From contig NC_080046.1 of NCBI RefSeq assembly GCF_012489685.1, positions 28,216,223 through 28,280,222 of the forward strand: a DNA stretch of 64,000 nt, given 5' to 3'. The notes below the pieces were generated by a model. It did not search any database. It saw only the letters and a program-made list of their open reading frames with translations, and was not told where the DNA came from. Positions 42,550 through 54,993 of the stretch are shown piece by piece. Every line of letters begins with the position of its first letter. The first letter of the stretch is position 1. The stretch is from Lotus japonicus. Lineage: Eukaryota; Streptophyta; Magnoliopsida; Fabales; Fabaceae. A program made the translations under genes and the position numbers.

Positions 42550-43761
42550 TGAAGGTATGAAAAACGGTAGAAAGGGGGGGGGGGTTTGAATAACGTTTTC
42601 AAGATAAAACTTCCACCTTAAAGTTTTTGACAAATCTTTCGAGAACTTAAGTGCTAAGAATAAGAGATAGAAAAGCACACAAGGATTTTTATCCTGGTTC
42701 ACTTGATAAATCACTCAAGCTACTCCAGTCCACCCGTTAAGGTGATTTCTTCCTTCTTAGAATGAAGGCAATCCACTAATCAGGTAAGAGTTACAACTGC
42801 ACTTGAAACCTACAAGTGACTAACAATTACACTGACTTAGCTCACACTAAGATTCACTCTCTTAGTCTTCTCTAGGATCCGATCAACCTTGATCTCCTAA
42901 AGGAACTAAACAAACTGTTTATCAAAGAATGTTTACAAGAGATTTGCTTCTGAAAAGCTAATAGTAAACACAATGAATTTCAGATGAAAGAATGCTTGAA
43001 GGTTTTTGAATATAGCTTGTGCTTGTGTAAATTCTTCCAACCGCATCTTTCAGACTTCAGCCTCTATTTATACTCCAAGGATTAGGGTTTGAACGCTGCA
43101 TGGAAATGCTACCGTTGGAGGGCAGTTCTGGAAATTCCAGCTTCTGCTGTGGCTGAGAACGTTAGGTAGGTCGTCAGGATGGTACAGTTACTTTTGTACT
43201 TGGATAGTGACTTGACCTTTAAACCTAGGAGACTTCTGATCAGGGGAATGCTTCATGTTGGAACTTGTGAAGCCGGTTGATCAGAGTCAGAGGGAAAGCA
43301 CAGATCCTCTGACCGTTGTATCTTCTGATTCTGAACTCAGAGGGAAGTACATGGTCTTCAGAGTTTCTTGCTTCTGGACATCAGAGTTTCCACTATTCAG
43401 CTTCTGGATCTTCAGAGTCTTCTACACCATCAAAACATCTGAACCTTCAGTGTTTCTTGGTTATCAGAACTTCTGGATCTTCAGAGCTTCTAGTGACTGA
43501 GTCCACATCAGAGTTTGTGTAGCTTCAGAACTTCTGAAGCTTTTCCACTGTTCATATTGAACATGGTCAATGCGAAAGCATTGCTTGGGTCACTCTTTAT
43601 GCACAATGCTTCTGATTTGTGTGGGATTGAATAGAGGTCAGAGCCTGTAAATAGCACACTCAGAAAAACACGTTAGAGTACCATAATTGTTCATATCAAA
43701 AGGTTAACTTGTAATCATCAAAACATAGAGTTGTACTACTAGATCAAAACTTGATCTTACA
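42550..43761 (-). repeat. SvA-5 5' LTR (1212 bp, minus strand)
   Basis: On the minus strand it begins TGTAAGATC at 43761 and ends CATACCTTCA at 42550. TATAAATAG on minus at 43073-43066. The tract near the end is C11 instead of C7 in the other copies. More substitutions than between SvA-2 and SvA-3. The adjoining TAGAG (43762-43766) in Ath is the expected target duplication, its partner being outside the window. Confidence 0.94.
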
Positions 43762-44512
43762 TAGAGCCTTAGCAGTAGGAAGACCTTCAATTTCCACAGG
43801 AAGTGTGAAGCTTCCAGGATCTTTCATTTTTTGTGGAAGTTTCCTCTGCAAGATAGCACTACATTCCTCACTCATCATCATGGTCTCATTTACCTCACTC
43901 AGCTTTATTTTCCTAGAGAGTATTTCTTTCATGAATTTAGAATATGCAGGCATTTGTTCCAAAGCTTCGGAAAATGGAATATTAATTTGTAACTTTTTGA
44001 ACACCTCAAGAAATTTAGAAAATTGCTTTTCTAAATTCTTTTTCACTAAAGCTTTTGGAAAAGGTACCTTGCAACAACTCTTGTCATTGGGGAAAGTGGT
44101 GCTCTCTTTATCTTTCTTTTCTTTGAATTTATCATTATTTGTTTTCTTCGCACTCACTTCCCTACTCTCTTCCTTGGATTTTTCTACTTCCTCACCCCTC
44201 TTTTCTACTATCTTTCTTTCAGCATCTTTCAAAATTTTACCACTCCTAGTAGTTATAGCAGAAATATTAGCTTGATTCTCAATAGTGTTAGAGGGTAACT
44301 TACCTGGACTCCTTTCTGAAAGCTGTTTGGCAATCTGACCCATCTGATTCTCCAAATTCCTGAGGGAAGCCTCATGATTTTTGTTGGTATTCCTGGTTTC
44401 ACTCATGAAGGATTCGGTGGTCTGAGCTAGTTTCCCCACAATGTCTTCCAAGCTCCTTTTCCTAGAGTTCTGATCCTGTTGAGGTTGTTGCCTCTGATCC
44501 TGATATTGGCCC
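43762..44512 (-). pseudogene. gag: Athila/Tat-type Ty3/gypsy gag, C-terminal half
   Basis: Read on the minus strand from 44512: Gln-rich linker, LENQMGQIAKQLSER, AITTRSGK, a Lys/Glu-rich stretch, then FSKFLEVFKKLQINIPFSEA and ECSAILQRKLPQKMKDPGSF, the conserved motifs at the gag-protease join of Athila/Tat elements. The frame is open to the SvA-5 LTR, which cuts it just before the protease active site would appear. It continues in frame from the N-terminal half at 48074-48800 if the Chr-3 LTR and one GGCCC copy are removed. Confidence 0.88.
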
Positions 44513-45201
44513 TGTAACACCCCGATTTCGGTGGCGTCACTTTAGTAACCAAAAGTAAACTTAATGCGGAAAAACGTAAATATTTTTTTTTTTGATAATA
44601 ACTAAGACAAGACTGAATTAAATAAAACCCAAATGCGAAAGGCAACAGAACTAATATACAATATATATAGCATCCCCCGCTGTAAATAGCGACCTCGTCA
44701 CGGGTAACCTCCAATGACGGAAAGTAGAAAAGTGTAACGCCCGTAGGCAAAATGTACAATCCCAAAATGTTAGGTCAAGTGTCAGCAACACAAGCCCTCA
44801 AAAATAAGAATAAGTCAGAGCTAGGACACTAACACCCAACCTTAATAGACTCTAATCACCCATCCCCCATACTTCCATCATCGACTCCCATCTGGTCATG
44901 CATGAAGTCCGGGTCCACGTCGAAGGCTCAATAGTAGTCATTTCGCTCCGGGTCTTCCCCGAACGACGAGGAATCACGGAAGAATCCACCAACGACATCT
45001 GACAAAAAGGGCATACATAGCCCCCCAAACACAGGTAGCACGTGCAAGGGTCAACTTACGGAATATAGGATAGAGAATACAAGACACCAGATAAAGTATA
45101 AGGGGTATATATATATATGTTGTCTACATACATATAAGTTCTGCATTGTCTACCCTAAGGTTTAAACATAGCATGTTATCAAATCTCTAGTACAATTCCA
45201 T

Positions 45202-45293
45202 CATCAAAGCACATAACGATATCTATCAACATCTACTCATCAAAACACATAACGATGTTTATCAACATCAACTCATCAAAACACATAACGATA
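45202..45293. repeat. 36-bp tandem repeat in Chr-3 LTR
   Basis: Unit starts at 45202, 45238 and 45274, with core CATCAAAACACATAACGAT. Two full copies and a partial third. Confidence 0.85.
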
Positions 45294-45540
45294 CAATTAG
45301 AGTGCATGATATGTCAATGCAACGTCAATCTCGACGATTCCGGAAAGAGTAGGCTGGGCACGTTTGAGTCGGTCCTAACACTGGCATTGTGTCGACCATA
45401 ACTCCCGAGTGTCACTTACAACCTTGACATAGCCGGATCAGTCCTAACCCTGCGGGTCGACTTTTCCCTCCGCTATGCCCGACAATCAACAGGTCGATCC
45501 TAACCTCACGGTCGATCATATCCCCCGTCGATGTCCGAAT

Positions 45541-45654
45541 TACCCGAAGGTATAAACTGTACCCGAAGGCATAAACTGTACCCGAAGGCATAAACTGTAC
45601 CCGAAGGCATAAACTGTACCCGAAGGCATAAACTGTACCCGAAGGTATATACTG
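45541..45654. repeat. 19-bp minisatellite in Chr-3 LTR, 6 copies
   Basis: TACCCGAAGGCATAAACTG repeated at 45541, 45560, 45579, 45598, 45617 and 45636. The inner four are identical and the outer two have TAT for CAT and one more change. The edge-to-centre pattern fits recent slippage growth. Confidence 0.95.
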
Positions 45655-47358
45655 TAACTCATGATGATCTCCAAATCATCCGACTCATCTCAATCCGATG
45701 GTCAAAACTGCTCCTCGAGCAAAGAGTATCAACATACTCGGAAACTATCAATTTCCCGGCTTATCCCTCGGATAGCCCAACAAACCCCGCTGTTCCAACA
45801 GCACAAGAGTATCAACATACTCAAAACTTCTCAACTTCCTCAACACTTGGATCCGACGACACTTCTCGTTTTCCAAAAACTAAGATTTGCATCCAAAGCT
45901 TCCTTTCGAGCTTATTATCTTTATTTAAAGATTTAGAGGTTGTTTAATGTCTTATGAGTTTTCTTTACTAAATGATATCCTTTTAATCTTATCGCGAATC
46001 TTATAAGTTCCCGGGATCTCCAAATCCCAAATGACTCCAGAGAATGTCTCGATCCATGAAAAACCATAACAAGGCCCGAATCTCATTCGTCCTATTGAAC
46101 TTTCTCAAAACTCTCAAAATAAAATCGGCATGACCTGCCCGCTATTCTCACTACTCAGAATCACAGATATGAGTACAAGACATAGTTTAAATCATCACCG
46201 TCATCAAACATGTCATATAACAATACATCTCAGACTAAACACGTAGCACTTAGCATATAAATCATGCACCACACATCCTAGATTACTCACATAGCACATA
46301 GCATGTAAGTCAATCTCAAAAACATAGTAGTAGATGCATCATCTACATTGTCAGCCGAAGCCTCAGAAAACATTTTCCCAATCATACACAAACAAGTGCA
46401 TAAACAGTAAATCAAGTCGAATGCGTCGACACCTAAAGCATTAGCTAGTAAGGTAAGTTGCCCTTACCTCTAGTTATTCCAGCGTTCTCCTCAAACGTTC
46501 CTTCACAATGAGCTCCTTGATCTTCAGGAAATTCTTCAAAAGAACCTTTAAAGTAAAACCACAGAATTCTATCAAATTCTATCGGAAACTAAGCTATCAA
46601 TGCTCACTAAGGTTACACGAAGTAGTTCATACTCCGAGGTACGATAATCTAGCGCGAAAGGACAAGTTTTCGGAAAAGGAATTTTCCCCCTCCTCCCCTA
46701 TAGGGCTCGGCCACTTTTCACAATTGTGGGGCTCGATTTTTCTTCGATCAAACTTGGTTCCTATGCTTTCATTAGCCGTAACTAAGGGTATTCTGAACTC
46801 GGAAAAATTATCGGATCAAAAACTGTCGCAGGGGTATTTTGGTCATGATTTTTAACTTAGAAATTTCAAAACTGAAATCCCAAAAACCAAATTTTGCAGG
46901 GACGTTACTAACGACGTTTATGACAACTAATCCTACTAACACTAAGCTAAGGCGATAGTTTTTAGCCTAAAGGTTGAAGCTTTACCTCAAAAACTCCAAA
47001 AATGGGTATTTTAGGCTCAAATTGATTCCGGCGGAATTCCGGCGACATAACGGAAAATCTAACCCGGCAGAAGTGATCTTGGGCGCATAAGGAAGAGGTT
47101 TAGAATCAGAAATGAAAGATTCAGGATAGTTTTGCAAAAACCCATAAACTATCCGCTCATAAAACTCTACAGAAAAGCTATGGAAAAAGCGATCAGAGGT
47201 AAGGATTAGCGACTATACCTCGAAACCTTGAAGTAGCAACTGATTGATCGACGATCAAGCAAACGATGAAGAAAATCTTCTCTTCTCCCTCCCTTGTAGA
47301 ACTCGCGGCCTTGATGAAGAAAATGGAGGAAAATTTGAGTTTTTCTTCCTTTCTTTGC

Positions 47359-47366
47359 TATATATA
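47359..47366 (-). promoter_or_regulatory. Chr-3 LTR TATA box
   Basis: TATATATA on the minus strand, about 710 bp from the LTR start at 48073, the same offset as in Chr-1. Confidence 0.5.
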
Positions 47367-48073
47367 AAGGTTGGAAATTCGCGGGAAAATGAAAGTTTCG
47401 CGAATCTGATTTTTCCGGCGTCATTCTCCGTGAATTAATAGATATGTTTTGGCAAAAGAATTCCAAAACTATAAAGAGGTCTCCTTGTATTTTTGGCAAC
47501 TAATGCGTAGTCGGTATAAAACTATTTTACCCGATAAGTTGCTTTTTGCATCGAATGTCGGAATGGAAAACTTCCTTCGGAAGAAAGATTGAAATCATCA
47601 AGAGAAATGGGTGTACGCGAGTGGAATATTCATTTGAAGCTCTGAATAGAAAAAGTCTTCATTGTCAAGAATTTCTAGGGTTTTGAAATACCAGGGTTTC
47701 GGTTTCGGCAAACTTCCGAGGATTGGAATCGGACGTTCGTAGATCCTAGAGTTTCGCCTCGAAACGATTGTGATATATGGAAAAAGAGAAGTTCTAACAT
47801 TTCTCTGAAGATTCTTGGAATTAACTTCCATCGTGCCTATAAATGAAAATTAGCTATATATTAGGGTTTCTGACCTAGGTTTAAGCGTATAACGATCGTG
47901 CTATAACTTTTATCGACTTCGATACGATCCTTTGACTTTTCCTGAACTTTCTCCTTCATAAATTTATTTCATTTGGTAAAATCTTGTTCAGGTTTCCTTT
48001 CACGATACATCAAGCCTAATCGTAAATGGAAATCTCTTCCACTTATTCTAAGCTTAAAAACTTGGGTCTTACA

Positions 48074-48800
48074 GGCCCCTTTGTGGATTGGAGTACTGCT
48101 TAGAATTTCCTTGCTGTGCATATCCATCTTGATTTCTGTAAGACAAACTAGGATGATTGGCCCAACTGGGGTTGTATGTACCAGTAGGTGGATCATGCCT
48201 AGAGCTTCTCATATACTTGATCTCTTCATCCATTGCCTCATTCTCAGCGCTCATCTTGCGATCATCCATCCTCTTGAACATGACATCCATTCTCTCTGAC
48301 AATGCCTTGTTAGACGCCATTACTCTGTCATATGCCTGAATTTCATTGACGCTGCTCTTGTTGCATCTATCATAGCTAGAGTGGGCTTCCCTTTCAGCTA
48401 AATTGTTGATGATTTCAAGAGAATCTTTAGTTGACAGATGATCAAAAGCTCCATTCTTGCCCGCAAGGTCCAACTTGACTCTTGTATCTCTGTTGAGAGC
48501 TGCATAGAACCTGTCTTCCTGTGCTGATTCTTTCAAATTGTGGCTTGGACACTTTCTAAGAAGACCCTTGAACCTTTCCCATACATCATAAAGATTCTCT
48601 GATTCCTTTTGATAGAAAGTATTGATGTCATGCTTCACTTGCCTCATGCGAGAGCTAGGAAAAAACTTTTCTGAGAACTTCTTGGCTAGATCATCCCAAC
48701 AAATTATACTCTGTTAAGGTTGAGCCCTCAACCACTCTTCAGCAGCATCCCTCAAAGAGTGGGGGAAGAGTGTTAGTCTGACATCATCCAGACTTACTTG
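48074..48800 (-). pseudogene. gag: Athila/Tat-type gag, N-terminal half
   Basis: Minus strand from 48800: DDVRLTLFPHSLRDAAEEWL, then a TAA where the family usually has a Pro-Gly-Ser turn (near 48715), then DDLAKKFSEKFFPSSRMRQV, ESENLYDVWERFKGLLRKCP and a spacer ending NPQRG at the Chr-3 boundary. This is the retrotransposon gag domain. The nonsense codon shows it was already decaying or has decayed since. Upstream it is cut by the SvA-3 LTR at 48801. No pol of this element is in the window. Confidence 0.88.
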
Positions 48801-50018
48801 TGTAAGATCAAGTTTTGATCTAGTAGTACAACTCTATGTTTTGATGATTACAAGTTAACCTTTTGATATGAACAATTGTGGTACTCTAACGTGTTTTTCT
48901 GAGTGTGCTGTTTACAGGCTCTGACCTCAACTCAATCTCACACAAATCAGAAGCACTGTGTATAAAGGGTAACCCAAGCAACGCTTTCGCATTCACCATG
49001 TTCAGTATGAACAGTGGAAAAGCTTCAGAAGTTCTGAAGCTATACAAACTCTGATGTGGACTCAGTCGCTAGAAGCTCTGAAGATCCAGAAGTTCTGATA
49101 ACCAAGAAACACTGAAGGTTCAGATGTTCTGATGGTGTAGAAGACTCTGAAGATCCAGAAGCTGAATAGTGGAAACTCTGAAGTCCAGAAGCAAGAAACT
49201 CTGAAGGCCATGTTCTTCCCTCTGAGTTCAGAATCAGAAGATACAATGGTCAGAGGATCTGTGCTTTCCCTCTGACTCTGATCAACCGGCTTTACAAGTT
49301 CCAATATGAAGCTTTCCCCTGATCAGAAGTCTCCTAGGTTAAAAGGTCAAGTCGCTATCCAAGTACAAAAGCAAGTGTACCTTCCTGACGACCTACCTAA
49401 CGTTCTCAGCCACAGCAGAAGCTGGATTTTCCAGAACTGCCCTCCAACGGTAGCATTTCCCATGCAACGCTCAACCCTAATCCTTGGAGTATATATAGAG
49501 GCTGAAGATTGAAAGAAGCGGCCAAGAAACTAAGAAGAAGCAATACACGCGCAAGACATATTCAAAATATTCTAAGCTTTCTTTCATCTGAAATTCATTG
49601 TGTTTACTATAAGCTTTTTAGAAGCACTTTCTTTGTAAACAAGAACTTCATATACAGTTGTATAGTTTGCCTTTAGGAGATCAAGGTTGATCGGATCCTA
49701 GAGAAGACTAAGAGAGTGAATCTTAGTGTGAGCTAAGTCAGTGTAATTGTTAGTCACTTGTAGGTTTCAAGTGCAGTTGTAACTCTTACCTGATTAGTGG
49801 ATTGCCTTCATTCTAAGAAGGAAGAAATCACCTTAACGGGTGGACTGGAGTAGCTTGAGTGATTTATCAAGTGAACCAGGATAAAATCCTTGTGTGCTTT
49901 TCTATCTCTTATCTTTAGCACTTAAGTTCTCGAAAGATTTGCCAAAATCTTTAAGGTGGAAGTTTTGTACTGAAAACGTTATTCAAACCCCCCCTTTCTA
50001 CCGTTTTTCATACCTTCA
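48801..50018 (+). repeat. SvA-3 5' LTR (1218 bp)
   Basis: TGTAAGATC to CATACCTTCA, followed by AT and the primer site, which fixes the right boundary for the whole family. Palindrome AGCTTCAGAA-G-TTCTGAAGCT at 49021-49041. Confidence 0.97.
49490..49497 (+). promoter_or_regulatory. SvA-3 LTR TATA box
   Basis: TATATATAG in the same context as SvA-1 and SvA-2. It drives the only 5' LTR of the family in plus orientation here, directly upstream of intact gag and pol. Confidence 0.68.
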
Positions 50019-50020
50019 AT

Positions 50021-50032
50021 TGGTATCAGAGC
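50021..50032 (+). promoter_or_regulatory. SvA-3 primer-binding site (initiator tRNA-Met)
   Basis: TGGTATCAGAGC, two bases after the LTR. Confidence 0.95.
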
Positions 50033-50090
50033 GCAAGTTCTGATTACCACACCTAACAGTGTTCAGTGATCCGGGCCGGTGTGAAAAACA

Positions 50091-52001
50091 ATGGCTGCCA
50101 CCACCAGTGAACCTCAAAGAGATGGTTACAACGCAAAGCCTCCTATGTTCGATGGTCAAAGGTTCGAATATTGGAAAGATAGACTGGAAAGTTTCTTTCT
50201 GGGTTTCGATGCAGATCTCTGGGATATTATTGTGGATGGCTATGAGCGTCCAGTTGATGCAGATGGCAAGAAGATCCCAAGGTCAGAGATGATTGCAGAT
50301 CAAAAGAAGCTGTACTCACAACATCACAAAGCAAGAGCAATTCTTCTAAGTGCTATTTCCTATGAGGAGTACCAGAAGATTACAGATCGTGAGTTTGCTA
50401 AAGGCATTTTTGATTCTCTGAAGATGTCTCATGAAGGAAACAAGAAAGTCAAAGAATCAAAGGCATTGTCTTTGATCCAAAAGTATGAATCCTTCATCAT
50501 GGAGCCAAATGAGTCCATTGAAGAAATGTTCTCCAGATTTCAATTGCTTGTAGCTGGCATACGACCTCTCAACAAGAGCTACACAACAAAAGATCATGTC
50601 ATAAGGGTCATCAGGTGTCTTCCTGAAAGTTGGATGCCTTTGGTGACTTCAATAGAGCTCACGAGAGACGTTGAGAATATGAGTTTAGAAGAACTCATCA
50701 GCATTTTGAAATGCCATGAGCTGAAACGCTCAGAGATGCAAGATCTGAGGAAAAAGTCCATAGCCTTGAAATCCAAATCTGAAAAGGCTAAGGTTGAGAA
50801 GTCAAAGGCTCTTCAAGCTGAAGAAGAAGAATCTGAAGAAGCATCAGAAGATTCTGATGAAGATGAGCTGACTCTGATCTCCAAGAGACTCAACCGCATC
50901 TGGAAGCACAGGCAGAGCAAGTTCAAAGGCTCTGGAAAGGCAAAAGGCAAGTATGAGTCCTCAGGCCAGAAGAAGTCTTCAATCAAGGAAGTCACATGCT
51001 TTGAGTGCAAAGAATCTGGGCACTACAAAAGTGATTGTCCAAAGTTGAAGAAAGACAAGAAGCCAAAGAAGCACTTCAAGACCAAGAAGAGTCTGATGGT
51101 GACATTCGATGAATCAGAGTCAGAGGATGTTGACTCTGATGGTGAAGTCCAAGGACTCATGGCCATTGTCAAAGACAAAGGAGCAGAGTCAAAGGAAGCT
51201 GTTGACTCTGACTCAGAATCAGAAGGAGATCCTAACTCAGACGATGAAAATGAGGTATTTGCTTCTTTCTCTACCTCTGAACTGAAACATGCTTTGTCTG
51301 ATATCATGGATAAGTATAACTCTTTATTGTCTAAGCATAAAAAGTTGAAAAAGAACTTATCTGCTGTCTCCAAGACTCCTTCTGAACATGAGAAAATTAT
51401 TTCTGATTTAAAAAATGAAAATCATGCTTTGGTAAATTCTAACTCTGTGCTTAAGAACCAGATTGCTAAGTTAGAAGAAATTGTTGCCTGTGATGCCTCT
51501 GATTGTAGAAATGAATCTAAGTATGAAAAGTCCTTTCAAAGATTCCTAGCTAAAAGCGTGGATAGAAGCTTGATGGCTTCAATGATCTATGGCGTAAGCA
51601 GAAATGGAATGCATGGCATTGGCTATTCTAAACCAATTAGAAATGAGCCTTCTGTGTCTAAAGCTAAATCCTTGTATGAATGCTTTGCTCCCTCTGGTAC
51701 CATATTGCCTGATCCTGTACCTGCTAAAGTTGCTAAACATCCTCTTAAAAAGGGATCTTTCTCTATGACTAAATATCATGCAAGTATTCCTTTAAAATAT
51801 TATGTTGAGACACCCAAGGTGATCAGAACCTCTGGGGTAACTAACAAAAGAGGACCCAGAAAGTGGGTACCTAAGGACAAAATTATCTATGTTGCAGATA
51901 TTCTTGATAGCTCCACTGAAACACCAATCATGGTATCTGGACAGTGGATGCTCGAGTCACATGACGGGAGAAAAGCGTATGTTCCGAGAGCTGAAACTTA
52001 A
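50091..52001 (+). CDS. gag: SvA-3 gag, 636 aa
   Basis: ATG 50091 is the first in-frame ATG after the primer site (AACAATGGC). Residues 1-215 are the copia-type gag domain ([49 protein letters not shown]). 220-300 charged linker; CCHC knuckle C303, C306, H311, C316; 338-395 acidic Ser/Asp/Glu run; then a Lys/Leu coiled segment (about 395-470) and a C-terminal region ending at TAA 51999-52001 inside pol. The only full-length gag of family A in the window and intact. Slightly longer than SvB gag, mainly in the C-terminal third. Confidence 0.97.
   Translation: MAATTSEPQRDGYNAKPPMFDGQRFEYWKDRLESFFLGFDADLWDIIVDGYERPVDADGKKIPRSEMIADQKKLYSQHHKARAILLSAISYEEYQKITDREFAKGIFDSLKMSHEGNKKVKESKALSLIQKYESFIMEPNESIEEMFSRFQLLVAGIRPLNKSYTTKDHVIRVIRCLPESWMPLVTSIELTRDVENMSLEELISILKCHELKRSEMQDLRKKSIALKSKSEKAKVEKSKALQAEEEESEEASEDSDEDELTLISKRLNRIWKHRQSKFKGSGKAKGKYESSGQKKSSIKEVTCFECKESGHYKSDCPKLKKDKKPKKHFKTKKSLMVTFDESESEDVDSDGEVQGLMAIVKDKGAESKEAVDSDSESEGDPNSDDENEVFASFSTSELKHALSDIMDKYNSLLSKHKKLKKNLSAVSKTPSEHEKIISDLKNENHALVNSNSVLKNQIAKLEEIVACDASDCRNESKYEKSFQRFLAKSVDRSLMASMIYGVSRNGMHGIGYSKPIRNEPSVSKAKSLYECFAPSGTILPDPVPAKVAKHPLKKGSFSMTKYHASIPLKYYVETPKVIRTSGVTNKRGPRKWVPKDKIIYVADILDSSTETPIMVSGQWMLESHDGRKAYVPRAET
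51889..52001 (+). promoter_or_regulatory. SvA-3 gag-pol overlap, +1 frame
   Basis: 113 bp read in two frames. gag here has [10 protein letters not shown] where SvA-2 has [10 protein letters not shown], and the same base change alters Arg to Ser in the pol frame. Confidence 0.65.
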
Positions 52002-54993
52002 GCCTGGAGGCGAAGTTGGCTTCGGTGGAAATGAAAAGGGTAAAATTGTTGGTACTGGTACTATTTGTGTAGATAGTAGTCCATGCATTGATAATGTTTT
52101 ATTGGTAGACGGCTTAACACATAACTTATTGTCTATAAGTCAATTAGCTGACAAGGGTTATGATGTTATATTCAATCAAAAGTCCTGCCGGGCTGTAAGT
52201 CAAATCGATGGCTCTGTTCTGTTTAACAGCAAGAGGAAGAACAACATTTATAAGATCAGATTATCTGAGTTGGAGGCTCAGAATGTGAAGTGCCTTCTGT
52301 CTGTTAATGAAGAGCAGTGGGTATGGCATAGACGGTTAGGGCATGCCAGTATGAGAAAGATTTCTCAGCTGAGCAAGCTAAACCTTGTCAGGGGCTTACC
52401 CAATCTGAAGTTCGCTTCAGACTCTCTTTGTGAAGCATGTCAGAAAGGCAAATTCACAAAAGTCCCTTTCAAGGCAAAGAATGTTGTCTCAACCTCAAGG
52501 CCGTTAGAACTTCTGCATATCGACCTGTTTGGACCAGTGAAAACTGAGTCTATAGGTGGCAAGAGATATGGGATGGTTATCGTTGATGACTATAGCCGCT
52601 GGACATGGGTAAAGTTTCTAACCCGCAAGGATGAGTCTCATGCTGTGTTCTCTACCTTCATTGCTCAAGTGCAAAACGAGAAGGCTTGTAGGATTGTGCG
52701 TGTCAGAAGTGACCATGGTGGAGAGTTTGAGAATGACAAGTTTGAGAGTCTGTTTGATTCCTATGGAATTGCACATGATTTCTCTTGTCCCAGAACTCCT
52801 CAACAAAATGGCGTTGTTGAGAGGAAGAACAGAACTCTTCAGGAGATGGCTAGAACCATGCTCCAAGAAACTGGCATGGCTAAGCACTTTTGGGCAGAGG
52901 CAGTAAATACAGCATGTTACATTCAGAACAGAATCTCTGTGAGACCAATTCTGAATAAGACTCCTTATGAATTGTGGAAGAACATAAAACCCAACATTTC
53001 TTATTTTCATCCTTTTGGCTGTGTTTGTTATGTTCTCAATACTAAGGATAGATTGCATAAATTTGATGCTAAGTCTTCTAAGTGTCTATTACTTGGTTAT
53101 TCTGATAGATCTAAAGGTTTTAGATTTTATAATACTGATGCTAAGACTATTGAAGAATCTATTCATGTTAGATTTGATGATAAGCTTGACTCTGACCAGT
53201 CAAAGCTAGTTGAAAAGTTTGCAGATTTAAGCATTAATGTTTCTGACAAAGGCAAAGCTCCAGAGGAAGTTGAGCCAGAGGAAGATGAACCAGAGGAAGA
53301 AGCTGGTCCCTCTAACTCACAAACTCTGAAGAAGAGCAGAATCACTGCAGCTCACCCTAAGGAATTGATTCTGGGCAACAAAGATGAACCAGTCAGAACC
53401 AGATCTGCCTTCAGACCCTCTGAAGAGACCTTGCTGAGTCTGAAAGGATTGGTGTCCTTAATTGAACCCAAGTCCATAGATGAAGCTCTTCAGGACAAGG
53501 ATTGGATTCTGGCCATGGAAGAAGAACTGAATCAATTTTCCAAGAACGATATTTGGAGCTTAGTGAAGAAGCCTGAGAATGTTCATGTTATTGGAACGAA
53601 ATGGGTATTCAGAAACAAGCTAAATGAGAAAGGAGAAGTAGTCAGAAACAAGGCAAGGCTAGTTGCTCAAGGCTACAGCCAGCAGGAAGGAATAGACTAC
53701 ACTGAAACATTTGCTCCGGTAGCAAGACTGGAGGCAATTAGACTGTTGATCTCCTTCTCAGTAAATCACAACATAGTTCTACATCAGATGGACGTAAAGA
53801 GTGCCTTCCTAAATGGTTATATCTCAGAGGAAGTCTATGTTCATCAACCCCCAGGTTTTGAAGATGAAAAGAAACCAGACCATGTGTTCAAATTAAAGAA
53901 ATCACTCTACGGTCTGAAGCAAGCTCCCAGAGCATGGTATGAGAGACTTAGCTCATTCCTTCTGGAGAATGAGTTTGTAAGGGGTAAAGTAGATACAACT
54001 CTTTTTTGCAAGACTTATAAAGATGATATCTTAATTGTGCAAATTTATGTTGATGATATTATATTTGGTTCTGCTAATCAATCTCTATGCAAAGAATTTT
54101 CTGAGATGATGCAGGCTGAATTTGAGATGAGTATGATGGGAGAATTAAAGTACTTTCTGGGAATACAAGTTGATCAAACACCAGAAGGAACATATATCCA
54201 TCAGAGCAAGTACACTAAAGAACTTCTGAAGAAGTTCAATATGCTGGAATCTACAGTGGCCAAGACTCCAATGCATCCTACATGCATTTTGGAGAAAGAA
54301 GATAAAAGTGGTAAAGTATGTCAGAAGCTCTATCGTGGAATGATAGGTTCACTTCTATACTTAACTGCATCTAGGCCAGACATATTATTTAGTGTTCACT
54401 TATGTGCTCGTTTCCAATCAGATCCAAGGGAAACCCACTTAACTGCTGTTAAGAGGATCCTAAGGTATCTGAAAGGCACCACTAACCTTGGCTTGATGTA
54501 TAAGAAAACATCAGAGTATAAGCTTTCAGGTTATTGTGATGCTGATTATGCTGGAGATAGAACAGAGAGAAAAAGTACTTCTGGAAATTGTCAATTTCTG
54601 GGAAGCAATCTAGTCTCATGGGCAAGCAAGAGGCAATCAACCATTGCACTATCAACTGCAGAGGCAGAATATATCTCAGCAGCAATATGCAGCACTCAGA
54701 TGCTCTGGATGAAACATCAGCTGGAGGATTATCAGATCCTTGAGAGCAATATCCCAATTTATTGTGATAACACTGCTGCAATCTCGTTGAGCAAGAATCC
54801 TATCTTGCATTCAAGGGCAAAGCACATTGAGGTAAAGTATCACTTCATTAGAGATTATGTGCAGAAGGGCGTACTTCTTCTGAAGTTTGTTGATACTGAC
54901 CATCAATGGGCAGATATCTTTACAAAGCCCTTAGCAGAGGATAGATTTAATTTTATTCTGAAAAATCTAAACATGGACTTTTGTCCAGAGTGA
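51889..54993 (+). CDS. pol: SvA-3 pol polyprotein, 1034 aa
   Basis: Intact, same length and catalytic residues as SvA-2 pol, with scattered substitutions: Ser for Arg after [16 protein letters not shown], Glu for Lys in LLENEF, Tyr for Cys in CKTYKDD. Stop TGA 54991-54993. With the intact gag and LTR upstream this copy is the likeliest source of working family A proteins. Confidence 0.97.
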   Translation: MLQIFLIAPLKHQSWYLDSGCSSHMTGEKRMFRELKLKPGGEVGFGGNEKGKIVGTGTICVDSSPCIDNVLLVDGLTHNLLSISQLADKGYDVIFNQKSCRAVSQIDGSVLFNSKRKNNIYKIRLSELEAQNVKCLLSVNEEQWVWHRRLGHASMRKISQLSKLNLVRGLPNLKFASDSLCEACQKGKFTKVPFKAKNVVSTSRPLELLHIDLFGPVKTESIGGKRYGMVIVDDYSRWTWVKFLTRKDESHAVFSTFIAQVQNEKACRIVRVRSDHGGEFENDKFESLFDSYGIAHDFSCPRTPQQNGVVERKNRTLQEMARTMLQETGMAKHFWAEAVNTACYIQNRISVRPILNKTPYELWKNIKPNISYFHPFGCVCYVLNTKDRLHKFDAKSSKCLLLGYSDRSKGFRFYNTDAKTIEESIHVRFDDKLDSDQSKLVEKFADLSINVSDKGKAPEEVEPEEDEPEEEAGPSNSQTLKKSRITAAHPKELILGNKDEPVRTRSAFRPSEETLLSLKGLVSLIEPKSIDEALQDKDWILAMEEELNQFSKNDIWSLVKKPENVHVIGTKWVFRNKLNEKGEVVRNKARLVAQGYSQQEGIDYTETFAPVARLEAIRLLISFSVNHNIVLHQMDVKSAFLNGYISEEVYVHQPPGFEDEKKPDHVFKLKKSLYGLKQAPRAWYERLSSFLLENEFVRGKVDTTLFCKTYKDDILIVQIYVDDIIFGSANQSLCKEFSEMMQAEFEMSMMGELKYFLGIQVDQTPEGTYIHQSKYTKELLKKFNMLESTVAKTPMHPTCILEKEDKSGKVCQKLYRGMIGSLLYLTASRPDILFSVHLCARFQSDPRETHLTAVKRILRYLKGTTNLGLMYKKTSEYKLSGYCDADYAGDRTERKSTSGNCQFLGSNLVSWASKRQSTIALSTAEAEYISAAICSTQMLWMKHQLEDYQILESNIPIYCDNTAAISLSKNPILHSRAKHIEVKYHFIRDYVQKGVLLLKFVDTDHQWADIFTKPLAEDRFNFILKNLNMDFCPE

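Larger units (their letters stand above)
44513..48073 (-). repeat. Chr-3, solo chromovirus LTR (3561 bp, minus strand)
   Basis: Plus-strand ends TGTAACACCCCG and GGGTCTTACA are the reverse of the Chr-1 LTR termini. It is flanked by a perfect 5-bp duplication GGCCC (44508-44512 and 48074-48078) with no internal sequence. That is the signature of a full element reduced to one LTR by LTR-LTR recombination. It includes the first 175 bp missing from Chr-2. Confidence 0.95.

Noticed and set aside
50021..50032. tRNA-Met gene at TGGTATCAGAGC
   Set aside because: Only the short complement of the tRNA 3' end is present, beside the LTR. It is a primer-binding site.
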